The notes below the pieces were generated by a model that saw only the letters and a program-made list of their open reading frames with translations, was not told the DNA's origin and searched no databases. A program made the translations under genes and the position numbers. DNA of 64,000 nt, taken from assembly GCF_023499215.1 (NCBI RefSeq), contig NZ_JAKHSK010000010.1, forward strand, positions 1-64,000. The letters run 5' to 3'. Below, one piece after another: positions 55,069-64,000 of this stretch. Source of the DNA: Zunongwangia pacifica (GTDB taxonomy: Bacteria; Bacteroidota; Bacteroidia; Flavobacteriales; Flavobacteriaceae). Position 1 is the stretch's first letter, and each line of letters opens with the position of its first letter.

Positions 55069-55563
55069 ATGAGACACGGAAAGAAAATAAATCATTTAGG
55101 TAGAAAGACCGCTCATCGTAAGTCGATGTTGGCAAATATGGGGTCTTCACTAATTGAGCATAAGCGTATTAATACTACTGTGGCTAAAGCAAAAGCTTTA
55201 AAAGTTTTTATAGAGCCATTAGTAACTAAGTCTAAAGAAGATACTACTCATAATAGAAGAATCGTTTTCAGTAAACTACGTGATAAGTATGCTGTAAGTG
55301 AATTGTTTCGTGAAGTAGCTCCTAAAGTAGGAGATCGTCCAGGTGGATATACCCGTATTATCAAATTAGGTAACCGTTTAGGGGATAACGCTGATATGGC
55401 GATGATCGAATTAGTAGATTTTAACGAAACTTATAACGTTAATAAGTCTGCTAAGAAGAAATCAACTCGTAGAGCTGGTAAGAAAAGCACTGCTGAAACT
55501 ACCGAAGCTCCAAAAGCTGAAGAAACAAAGCAAGAAGAAAAAGACGATAAAAAAGAAGAATAA
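55069..55563 (+). CDS. rplQ: 50S ribosomal protein L17 with acidic/basic C-terminal extension
   Basis: 164 residues. The L17 core occupies about 1-120 ([21 protein letters not shown] through [27 protein letters not shown]). Beyond it is a low-complexity tail of about 40 residues, first Lys/Arg-rich ([14 protein letters not shown]) then Glu/Lys-rich ([14 protein letters not shown]). The tail is absent from E. coli L17 and, as I recall, common in Bacteroidota. Last gene of the supercluster. Confidence 0.97.
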   Translation: MRHGKKINHLGRKTAHRKSMLANMGSSLIEHKRINTTVAKAKALKVFIEPLVTKSKEDTTHNRRIVFSKLRDKYAVSELFREVAPKVGDRPGGYTRIIKLGNRLGDNADMAMIELVDFNETYNVNKSAKKKSTRRAGKKSTAETTEAPKAEETKQEEKDDKKEE

Positions 55564-55589
55564 ATGATTCTTTACTATCAATAATTTTT

Positions 55590-55620
55590 AAAAGGATAAA
55601 CTCACCGGGTTTGTCCTTTT
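55590..55620 (+). terminator. Terminator of the ribosomal supercluster
   Basis: A 12-bp stem with one G-U pair (AAAAGGATAAAC with GTTTGTCCTTTT) around a 7-nt loop, continuing into further Ts. It lies 26 nt after the rplQ stop. Confidence 0.88.
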
Positions 55621-55684
55621 TTTATATCTAATAAGTATACATTTTTTAATATTCCTTAAATTTAGGTCGTATTATTTTTTTAGT

Positions 55685-56797
55685 ATGAAATATCAAACAA
55701 GAAAAAAAGCTATCATTCTATTAGCAGACGGAACTATTTTTCATGGCAAATTGGTGGGAACCAAAGAAGGTAGTGCTGTTGGCGAGGTATGTTTTAATAC
55801 CGGGATGACCGGTTATCAAGAAATTTTTACAGATCCATCTTATTTCGGCCAGTTGATGGTAACCACCAACGCTCATATTGGTAATTATGGTACAAGTGAA
55901 GATGAAAATGAGTCTGATGGAGCCAAAATCGCGGGTTTAATTTGTAAAAATTTTAGCTACGACCAATCCAGACCGGCAGCAGATCAAACTTTAGAAGAGT
56001 TCTTAGAGGATAGTAATTTATTTGCTATTTCAGATGTCGATACACGGGCTTTAGTGACCTATATTCGTGAAAATGGAGCAATGAATGCGATTATTTCTAC
56101 AGATGTAGATAATATCGAATCTTTAAAGACTCAGCTAGCCGAAGTCCCAGACATGAATGGTCTGGAACTAGCTTCTAAAGTTTCCACTAAAGAAGCTTAT
56201 TATTTTGGTGATGAAAATGCGACTTATAAGGTTGCTGCATTAGATGTAGGCATTAAAAGAAACATTTTAAGAAACCTTGCACAACGTGATGTTTACGTAA
56301 AAGTATTTCCTTATAATGCGACTTATGCTGAAATGAGTGAGTGGAATCCAGACGGCTATTTTTTATCTAATGGACCGGGCGATCCGCAACCTTTAAATGG
56401 CGCCATTCAATTAGCGAAAGACATTATAGCGAAAGATCATCCATTATTTGGTATTTGCCTGGGGCACCAAATTATTGCTTTGGCCAATGGAATTCCTACC
56501 TATAAAATGCACCACGGTCACAGGGGGATTAATCACCCGGTTAAAAATTTAAAGACTGGTAAAGGAGAGATTACCTCGCAGAATCACGGTTTTGCTGTAG
56601 ATAAAACAGCTACAGAATCCCATCCAGATGTAGAGATTACCCATATTTGTTTAAATGATGGTACTGTAGGTGGATTACAAATGACCAACAAGAATTGTTT
56701 TTCAGTGCAATACCACCCTGAAGCCAGTCCAGGTCCGCACGATGCAAGTTATCTGTTCGATGAATTTATAGATCGTATCAAACAGGCAAAAGCCTAA
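55685..56797 (+). CDS. carA: Carbamoyl phosphate synthetase small subunit
   Basis: 370 residues. Glutaminase subunit supplying ammonia to CarB for arginine and pyrimidine synthesis. The N-terminal domain (LADGTIFHGKLVGTKEGSAVGEVCFNTGMTGYQEI) precedes a class I glutamine amidotransferase with nucleophile Cys in FGICLGHQII and the His/Glu pair in VQYHPEASPGPHD. carB is not adjacent. Own terminator downstream. Confidence 0.97.
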   Translation: MKYQTRKKAIILLADGTIFHGKLVGTKEGSAVGEVCFNTGMTGYQEIFTDPSYFGQLMVTTNAHIGNYGTSEDENESDGAKIAGLICKNFSYDQSRPAADQTLEEFLEDSNLFAISDVDTRALVTYIRENGAMNAIISTDVDNIESLKTQLAEVPDMNGLELASKVSTKEAYYFGDENATYKVAALDVGIKRNILRNLAQRDVYVKVFPYNATYAEMSEWNPDGYFLSNGPGDPQPLNGAIQLAKDIIAKDHPLFGICLGHQIIALANGIPTYKMHHGHRGINHPVKNLKTGKGEITSQNHGFAVDKTATESHPDVEITHICLNDGTVGGLQMTNKNCFSVQYHPEASPGPHDASYLFDEFIDRIKQAKA

Positions 56798-56806
56798 TTT
56801 ATATTT

Positions 56807-56829
56807 AAAGCCGGAAAAATTCCGGCTTT
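56807..56829 (+). terminator. Terminator of carA
   Basis: A 10-bp stem (AAAGCCGGAA with TTCCGGCTTT), a 3-nt loop and a T run. The remaining ~275 nt to eno are AT-rich and contain no gene or clear promoter that I can support. Confidence 0.9.
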
Positions 56830-57092
56830 TTTATTTTAGGATCGTCCAATGATAAATATTCAAAGTTTATTTCCTCTCTTTTTGCACTTAAAAATCTGTT
56901 GATTTAAAATACTGTTTGGGTGTATTCTTTGGGAAATTGATGCCAAATTTTATGACGTTAATAGATTGCTATTATAAGATTAAGAATGATGTTTTTTCGA
57001 AAACGTTTTAGGTAAAATACTTGTTATATTATAAATTATTCCTCGTTTTTTTATTGCTGTATTCGTATCTTGCAGACTAATCAATTAATTAA

Positions 57093-58397
<1,305 letters not shown>

Positions 58398-58426
58398 GAA
58401 TTTCCTTACATAATTTTAGATTATAG

Positions 58427-58450
58427 AGCCTTTCATTAATTTGAAAGGCT
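58427..58450 (+). terminator. Terminator of eno
   Basis: A 9-bp stem (AGCCTTTCA with TGAAAGGCT), a 6-nt loop and a five-T run, 30 nt after the stop. Confidence 0.9.
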
Positions 58451-58547
58451 TTTTTATTTTAATTTAATATTCCTTTAATCAAATGTTTGAAGATTAATAA
58501 TTAACTTTTGCGAATAATAGTTCTAACCTAATCCTAACCAGATTTTC

Positions 58548-60089
58548 ATGCACAATTTCCTATTTGTAGCTTCAGAGAATGATGCTATTCCCCATTGCAA
58601 AGCAGGAGGCATGGGCGACGTAATACGCGATGTACCCCGGCAAATTTCCCAAAAAGGGGATACTGTTCATGTTGTAGTTCCTTCTTATTCCAGGCTACAT
58701 CAAAACGCAAAGTTCATTTCTAACTTATCATTTAAACTTCGTGGTTTAGATTATCTAGCAGAGATTTACGAAGTTCAACCCAAAAAAGATTTTCCAGGAA
58801 TCACTCATTATGTTATTCATCATCCTGAAATTGAGGCGGGCGATATCGCGCATATTTATCATAATGATTTAAATGAACCATTTTATACAGATGCCATAAA
58901 ATATTTTATTTTTTGTACCGCAGTAGCCCAAGCCGTTAAAATTAAAATTTTTGGAGATTTAGATGTAATTCATTTGCACGATTGGCATGCCAGCATGGTG
59001 TTGTTTTTAAGACGATACCATAAAGACTATACCTGCCTTCAGGACATTCGTGTGATTTATAGTATCCATAATCTCGCCATTCAGGGAATTCGTCCTTTTG
59101 AAAATAATTATTCTTCTGTACGTAATTTTTTCCCAGAGGTAGATTTTAATTATGATGAGCTTAGGGACCGTCGCTATCACGATTGTATAAATATGATGGC
59201 ATTGGGTATTCGTTTTGCAGACGCCGTGCATACAGTGTCACCAAGCTATAAAAATGATGTGCTTTATCCCAGCAATCCCCCAGAATTTATTGGAGGAGAA
59301 GGTTTAGAGGAAGATTTAAATCAGGCCGATAGAGAGGGGAGATTTATAGGAATTCTTAATGGCTGTAACTATAGAAATATCCGTAGGGCACGAAAAAATA
59401 ATCTTTATTTCAATATAGCTTCAGCAATATTTAAATGGTTACAACAGGAATCTAAAAAATATAAATCAGATTTTTTAGCACATACAGGAGAAAAAGTCAT
59501 GCCATACCTTAAAAGGAAACCAGACTTTGTATGTTCGAGTGTAGCCAGACTTACGGAACAAAAGTTCTATTTTTTTAAACGTTCACCGGAAGCCTTCTTA
59601 GAAATATTGGATTTACTTGCCGAGGTTAATGGTATTTTTATCCTTTTAGGAACAGGAGCGCCAGAATACGAGGAGCTTTTGCGCAAAATAAGCCATGAAA
59701 AGAAAAACTTCTTATTTATAAACGGTCAGAGTGAGGATGTAATCGATAGTATTTATCTGGAAACCAACCTTTATTTTATGCCTAGTCTGTTTGAGCCTTG
59801 CGGCATCAGTCAAATGCTTGCCATGCGTAACGGCCATCCATGTTTAGTACATCATACGGGAGGATTAATAGATACGGTAAAACATTTAGAAACCGGTTTT
59901 GTGTTTGATGGTAATAGTTACGATAAGAAAGTAAGAAATATGGTCGATTCATTTAAGCATGTTTTAAATATGTTTTTTGAAGATAAAGCGAAGTGGAGAA
60001 AAATCGAGCAAAATGCCAAAAAAGTACGTTTTACCTGGGAGAAATCAGTAGACGATTACTATAAATCCTTATATAAATTACCGGCATAA
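58548..60089 (+). CDS. glgA: Glycogen/starch synthase (GT5 family), divergent
   Basis: 513 residues. ADP- or UDP-glucose-dependent alpha-1,4-glucan elongation is the family activity. The N-terminal sugar-nucleotide loop is KAGGMGD at 18-24 (usually KTGGL). VIHLHDWHASMV and YSIHNLAIQG follow, and the C-terminal catalytic part has SSVARLTEQKFY and LFEPCGISQMLAMRNGHPCLVHHTGGLIDTV. It lacks adjacent glgB, glgC or glgP, and lies between eno and gltA, which I recall as closer together in relatives. ATG start at 58548. Confidence 0.88.
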   Translation: MHNFLFVASENDAIPHCKAGGMGDVIRDVPRQISQKGDTVHVVVPSYSRLHQNAKFISNLSFKLRGLDYLAEIYEVQPKKDFPGITHYVIHHPEIEAGDIAHIYHNDLNEPFYTDAIKYFIFCTAVAQAVKIKIFGDLDVIHLHDWHASMVLFLRRYHKDYTCLQDIRVIYSIHNLAIQGIRPFENNYSSVRNFFPEVDFNYDELRDRRYHDCINMMALGIRFADAVHTVSPSYKNDVLYPSNPPEFIGGEGLEEDLNQADREGRFIGILNGCNYRNIRRARKNNLYFNIASAIFKWLQQESKKYKSDFLAHTGEKVMPYLKRKPDFVCSSVARLTEQKFYFFKRSPEAFLEILDLLAEVNGIFILLGTGAPEYEELLRKISHEKKNFLFINGQSEDVIDSIYLETNLYFMPSLFEPCGISQMLAMRNGHPCLVHHTGGLIDTVKHLETGFVFDGNSYDKKVRNMVDSFKHVLNMFFEDKAKWRKIEQNAKKVRFTWEKSVDDYYKSLYKLPA

Positions 60090-60226
60090 AAGATTCTTAT
60101 CTTTATATAGGTAAAATCTCTCGAAACCCCTGTTAATTATAGTATAATTGCTAGGTTTTAATTGAATAGAAGCTTAGATTTTATTAAATTCGTAATCGAT
60201 TAATTTAAATTTTGTAATTCAATACA

Positions 60227-61510
60227 ATGTCAGATAAAGCTATATTAGAATATCAAGGAAAAAAGTACGAGTTTCCGGTTACAGAGGGAACTGAAGGTGA
60301 ACTGGGTATAGACATAAAAACCCTTCGATCTGAAGCCGGAATGATAACTTTAGACCGTGGTTACAAGAACACAGGAAGTTGTGAGAGTGCTATCACTTTT
60401 TTAGACGGTGAAAAAGGAATCTTAAGATATAGAGGCTACGCTATCGAAGACCTTGCTGAAAAAGCAAATTTTCTTGAAGTAGCTTATCTTTTGATTTTTG
60501 GGGAATTACCTAATAAAGCACAATTAGATAAATTTTCTAATGATATTAAGGATCAGTCTGAAGTAGACGAAGAAATGAAGAAAATTTTGGATGGTTTTCC
60601 AAAATCAGCTCATCCAATGGGCGTTCTTTCTTCCTTAACCAGTGCCTTAATTGCTTTTAACCCATCTTCAGTAAATGTAGATTCTGAAGAGGATATGTAT
60701 AAAGCGATAGTGAAGATTATGGGTAAATTCCCGGTACTTGTTGCATGGACTTTACGAAAGAAAAACAGTCTTCCGCTTAACTATGGTGACGATTCATTAG
60801 GTTATGTAGAAAACCTACATGAAATGATGTTCGAAAGACCAGGTAAAAAATATAATGTCGATAAGTCTATAATCGAAGCTTTAGATAAATTGCTAATTCT
60901 TCATGCAGATCACGAGCAAAACTGTTCGGCGTCCACAGTTAGAATGGTAGGTTCTTCACACGCAGGATTATTTGCTTCTATTTCAGCGGGTATTTCTGCT
61001 CTTTGGGGACCACTTCATGGTGGGGCCAACCAGGCAGTGATCGAAATGTTGGAAGGAATTAAAGCAGATGGTGGCGATACCCATAAGTTTATGCAAAAAG
61101 CCAAAGATAAAGACGATCCTTTCCGTTTAATGGGATTTGGTCACCGTGTTTATAAGAATTTTGATCCACGTGCTAAAATCATCAAAAGATCTGCAGACGA
61201 AGTTCTTGGAGGTCTAGGGATTGATGATCCGGTACTGGATATCGCTAAAGGATTAGAAAAAGAAGCTTTAGAAGATCAATATTTTGTAGAAAGAAAATTA
61301 TATCCAAACGTCGATTTCTACTCAGGAATTATTTATAGAGCTTTAGGAATACCAGTAGAAATGTTTACGGTAATGTTTGCTTTAGGTCGTCTTCCTGGAT
61401 GGATTGCACAGTGGAGAGAAATGAGACTTAAAAAAGAACCAATTGGTAGACCACGTCAAATTTATGTGGGTGAAAACCTTAGGGAATTTAAACCAGTAAG
61501 CGAAAGATAA
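60227..61510 (+). CDS. gltA: Citrate synthase
   Basis: 427 residues, a type II-length enzyme. It condenses acetyl-CoA and oxaloacetate. Catalytic segments: LHADHEQNCSASTVRMVGSS, the His of GPLHGGANQAV and MGFGHRVYKNFDPRA, with the Asp near FYSGIIYRALGIP. The N-terminal beta extension of Gram-negative type II enzymes (ILEYQGKKYEFPVTEGTEG) is present. Own terminator downstream. Confidence 0.98.
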   Translation: MSDKAILEYQGKKYEFPVTEGTEGELGIDIKTLRSEAGMITLDRGYKNTGSCESAITFLDGEKGILRYRGYAIEDLAEKANFLEVAYLLIFGELPNKAQLDKFSNDIKDQSEVDEEMKKILDGFPKSAHPMGVLSSLTSALIAFNPSSVNVDSEEDMYKAIVKIMGKFPVLVAWTLRKKNSLPLNYGDDSLGYVENLHEMMFERPGKKYNVDKSIIEALDKLLILHADHEQNCSASTVRMVGSSHAGLFASISAGISALWGPLHGGANQAVIEMLEGIKADGGDTHKFMQKAKDKDDPFRLMGFGHRVYKNFDPRAKIIKRSADEVLGGLGIDDPVLDIAKGLEKEALEDQYFVERKLYPNVDFYSGIIYRALGIPVEMFTVMFALGRLPGWIAQWREMRLKKEPIGRPRQIYVGENLREFKPVSER

Positions 61511-61534
61511 ACTTAGCTTAATTATAAATTATTT

Positions 61535-61564
61535 AAAAAGCTCCATTATTAAATGGGGCTTTTT
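61535..61564 (+). terminator. Terminator of gltA
   Basis: A 12-bp stem with one G-U pair (AAAAAGCTCCAT with ATGGGGCTTTTT) and a 6-nt loop. It covers the possible TTG/ATG positions before 61589, which supports the later start of the next gene. Confidence 0.88.
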
Positions 61565-61588
61565 CTATATTTGAAAAAATTTTTAGTG

Positions 61589-62500
61589 ATGCACTTAAAG
61601 ATCAATAATGAAACTTCAAGATTAAGAGCAGTTGTTTTAGGTACCGCTAAAAGTAACGGTGGGGCACCAGAACTAGACGAAGCTTACGATCCAAAATCTA
61701 TAGAACATATCAAAGCCGGGACTTATCCGCAAGAAGAAGATATGGTGAAAGAAATGGAAGCCGTAGCTCATGTTTTAAAGAAATATGACGTAGAAGTTTT
61801 TAGACCTCAAATTATCGAAAATTACAACCAGATTTTTACTCGTGATATTGCCTTTGTAATCGAAGATAAATTTGTGAAAGCCAATATTCTTCCAGACCGG
61901 GAGAAAGAGATAAAAGCCATACAGCATGTGGTCGATAAGATAGATCCAGATAAAATTATAAAACTTCCTGATAATGCGCATATTGAAGGAGGTGATGTAA
62001 TGCCTTTTGGGGATTATATCCTGGTAGGCACATATACAGGAGAGGACTATCCAGACTATATTACCGCAAGAACCAATATTCATGCAGTGAAAGCACTTCA
62101 GGAATTATTCCCAAAGAAAAAAGTAGTGTCCTTCAACTTAAAAAAGAGCAATATCGATCCTAAGGAAAATGCCCTGCATTTGGATTGTTGCTTTCAGCCG
62201 GTAGGAAAAGATAAAGCGATTATTTATAAAGGCGGATTTTTAGACTCGAAAGAGTATCAATGGCTGGTAAACCTATTTGGAGAAAAAAATATCTTTGAAA
62301 TTACCAAAGACGAAATGTACCACATGAATTCAAATATATTTACTATTGCTGAAGATGTGGTAATTTCCGAAGAAAAATTTACTCGTCTAAATGAGTGGCT
62401 CCGTTCTCACGGAATTACTGTCGAGGAAGTTCCTTATTCGCAAATAGCAAAACAAGAAGGTTTATTGCGCTGTTCAACATTACCATTAATTAGAGATTAA
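61589..62500 (+). CDS. Arginine deiminase / DDAH-family amidinohydrolase
   Basis: 303 residues from the ATG at 61589. An upstream ATG at 61553 would sit in the gltA terminator. Guanidine-modifying fold: HIEGGD at 131-136, the His/Asp pair in ALHLDCCFQPVG, and the nucleophile Cys295 in LLRCSTLPLIRD. Members release citrulline or related products from arginine-type substrates. The exact substrate (arginine or methylarginine) cannot be told from sequence. It is 1 nt from ctlX, so they form an operon. Confidence 0.85.
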   Translation: MHLKINNETSRLRAVVLGTAKSNGGAPELDEAYDPKSIEHIKAGTYPQEEDMVKEMEAVAHVLKKYDVEVFRPQIIENYNQIFTRDIAFVIEDKFVKANILPDREKEIKAIQHVVDKIDPDKIIKLPDNAHIEGGDVMPFGDYILVGTYTGEDYPDYITARTNIHAVKALQELFPKKKVVSFNLKKSNIDPKENALHLDCCFQPVGKDKAIIYKGGFLDSKEYQWLVNLFGEKNIFEITKDEMYHMNSNIFTIAEDVVISEEKFTRLNEWLRSHGITVEEVPYSQIAKQEGLLRCSTLPLIRD

Positions 62501-62501
62501 C

Positions 62502-63428
62502 ATGAAGCAGATTACAGATACCGTTTTAATGGTGCGCCCGGTTGCATTTAGGATGAATGAAGAAACGGCGGTGAATAATTATTTTCAGAAGAATCTAAAA
62601 GGTAAAGACGTAAATAAAGAAGCTCAGGCCGAGTTTGATGCGTTTGTGAAAAAACTGAAAAGTGTAGGCGTGAAGGTTGTGGTCGTAGATGATATTGCCG
62701 ATGATAATAAGCCAGATTCGATTTTCCCTAATAACTGGGTCTCTTTTCATGAAAACGGAGAGATTGCATTGTATCCCATGTTTGCTGAAAATCGAAGAAA
62801 AGAACGTCGATTGGATTACTTTGCAAATCTTGAAGAAGAAGGTTTAAAAATCACTAATATTGTAGATTATACGTCAGCAGAAGATGATGATATTTTTTTG
62901 GAAGGAACCGGAAGCTTAATTTTAGATCGTGAAAATGAAAAAGCGTATTGCGCTTTATCACCCAGAGCCGATGAAGATCTTTTAATTGAATTTTGTGAAG
63001 ATTTTGAGTTTACTCCGGTTATTTTTAATGCCTATCAAACGGTAGAAGGGAAACGAAAGCAAATTTATCATACCAATGTGATGATGTGTGTGGCTGAAGA
63101 GTTTGCGGTAATTTGCCTGGATAGCATTGACGATGCGAAAGAGCGTAAAAATCTATTAAAGCATCTAAAACAAGATAAAAAAGAACTAATTGTGATTTCT
63201 GAAGAGCAAATGCACGAGTTTGCCGGTAATATGTTACAGGTTCGTGGTGCTTTTGATAAGAAGTATTTAGTGATGAGTGAGCGGGCGCACCAAAGTTTAA
63301 CGCCAGATCAGGTTGCGAAAATCGAGAAATATTCAGAGATTTTAAGCAGTGACCTTAACGTGATCGAAACTTGTGGAGGCGGTAGTGCCCGGTGTATGCT
63401 TGCCGAGGTTTTCTTACCCAAAGCTTAA
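62502..63428 (+). CDS. ctlX: CtlX-type amidinotransferase-fold hydrolase
   Basis: 308 residues starting MKQITDTVLMVRPVAFRMNEET. The PDSIFPNNWVSFHENG motif, FLEGTGSLILDR (acidic catalytic site), the His in IYHTNVMMCV and Cys298 in GGGSARCMLAE match the CtlX group, linked to citrulline or arginine use. It is paired with the deiminase-family gene upstream, which suggests a short guanidino-compound route. It overlaps the BCCT transporter gene by 4 bp at the 3' ends. Confidence 0.85.
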   Translation: MKQITDTVLMVRPVAFRMNEETAVNNYFQKNLKGKDVNKEAQAEFDAFVKKLKSVGVKVVVVDDIADDNKPDSIFPNNWVSFHENGEIALYPMFAENRRKERRLDYFANLEEEGLKITNIVDYTSAEDDDIFLEGTGSLILDRENEKAYCALSPRADEDLLIEFCEDFEFTPVIFNAYQTVEGKRKQIYHTNVMMCVAEEFAVICLDSIDDAKERKNLLKHLKQDKKELIVISEEQMHEFAGNMLQVRGAFDKKYLVMSERAHQSLTPDQVAKIEKYSEILSSDLNVIETCGGGSARCMLAEVFLPKA

Positions 63429-64000
63429 TGTTTCTTTCTAATTTCAATAACAAAAGGGAGCATCATTAGTGCCGTTAATATGGCAAAGGGAAGCGAGCCT
63501 ATAATCAGGAATTTTTGCATGGCATCTAAAACGTCACTTTCTGGTTTTACGTTTCCTAAAAGTATGATCGCCTCAGAAAAAATAAGAATCAATACCGCCC
63601 AAATAAGGCGGTATTTCTTTTTAGGATTTTCATTCCCCTTATCACTAAACATGCTTAAAACATAGATCGCCGAATCTACCGAGGTGACCAAAAAACTGAT
63701 CAGCAATAAAACGGTGATCACATTGGTGATATTGGAGAGTGGAAAACTCTCGAAGAATTTAAAGATCGAGGTAAATACATTACTAAATTCACCATTGTAA
63801 TTGGCCATATCTTCAATAATATCAAATGAAGATCCGCCAAAAACACTAAACCATAAAAAACTCCCTAAAGAAGGAAGGATCAAAACGCCCAAAATCATCT
63901 CGCGTACCGTGCGACCTTGTGAAATTCTGGCAATGAAAATTCCGGTAAATGGCGCCCAGGCCAGCCAAAATGCCCAGTAATAATAGGTCCAGTCGGTTAA
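63425..64000 (-). CDS. BCCT-family transporter, C-terminal part (runs past window end)
   Basis: The last 192 codons, continuing beyond position 64000 without a start. WTYYYWAFWLAWAPFTGIFI followed by ARISQGRTVREMILGVL is the strongly conserved BCCT segment around membrane helices 7-8 with its Trp cluster. Four more membrane segments follow, and the protein ends with a short basic tail (IEIRKKH). BCCT proteins import betaine, carnitine, choline or related osmolytes. The substrate is not visible. An apparent ATG at 63898 is internal. Confidence 0.93.
   Translation of the reverse strand, partial: LTDWTYYYWAFWLAWAPFTGIFIARISQGRTVREMILGVLILPSLGSFLWFSVFGGSSFDIIEDMANYNGEFSNVFTSIFKFFESFPLSNITNVITVLLLISFLVTSVDSAIYVLSMFSDKGNENPKKKYRLIWAVLILIFSEAIILLGNVKPESDVLDAMQKFLIIGSLPFAILTALMMLPFVIEIRKKH

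Noticed and set aside
57040-57080. Possible eno promoter with GTATCTTGC
   Set aside because: One base short of TAnnTTTG and no TTG at a suitable distance.
61553-61588. N-terminal extension of the deiminase-family protein
   Set aside because: It lies in the gltA terminator stem, and homologues start near MHLKINNETS.
63425-63898. A complete small membrane protein starting at the ATG at 63898
   Set aside because: The frame continues upstream to the window edge with the strongly conserved BCCT segment, so it is the end of a larger gene.

Overview
This is a chromosomal window from a member of the Bacteroidota, almost certainly family Flavobacteriaceae. The evidence is a low-GC genome, SusC/SusD pairs, a type IX secretion type-B adhesin with PorP/SprF and OmpA partners, TAnnTTTG-type -7 promoter boxes, almost no Shine-Dalgarno sequences, and a str-S10-spc-alpha supercluster that lacks tuf and is followed by carA, eno and gltA. 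Gene content reminds me of Zunongwangia, Gramella or Salegentibacter, but the genus is a guess from memory.

Layout. (1) 1-4.4 kb: purK-purE on the minus strand, diverging from hpt-adk-obg on the plus strand (purine synthesis, salvage and GTPase functions). The purK-purE gap holds an interspersed repeat and eight perfect 7-bp tandem copies that run through the purK stop codon. (2) 4.5-18 kb: cell-envelope genes. They comprise a small lipoprotein, a giant alpha-2-macroglobulin-like protein with an embedded SusC-type N-terminal module, and a three-gene operon for a repeat-rich secreted adhesin, PorP/SprF and OmpA. (3) 18-26.2 kb: housekeeping and conserved flavobacterial genes (TPR protein, Mpl-like ligase, RadC, a conserved protein, a HAD nucleotidase, a secreted protein, RarA and rhomboid). 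(4) 26.2-38.2 kb: an accessory zone of two SusC/SusD loci on either side of rlmB. The last ~36 codons of a second, diverged rlmB persist behind the rhomboid gene, which suggests that the first SusC/SusD locus arrived or was rearranged by recombination at rlmB. (5) 38.4-55.6 kb: the ribosomal supercluster from rpsL to rplQ, including fusA, secY, infA, a 38-codon rpmJ and rpoA, with three structured intergenic leaders. (6) 55.7-64 kb: carA, eno, a divergent glycogen synthase, citrate synthase, two arginine-deiminase-fold hydrolases and the C-terminal part of a BCCT transporter that runs off the end.

No tRNA, rRNA, CRISPR array, intact insertion sequence or prophage was seen. I found no clear new multi-gene system. 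The points most worth a second look are the terminator/antiterminator pair between rpsJ and rplC, the rlmB remnant flanking a SusC/SusD locus, a promoter-plus-leader motif shared by both susC genes, possibly leaderless rarA and rlmB transcripts, and the macroglobulin with an internal SusC-like module. Secondary structures were found by eye and no search was run.
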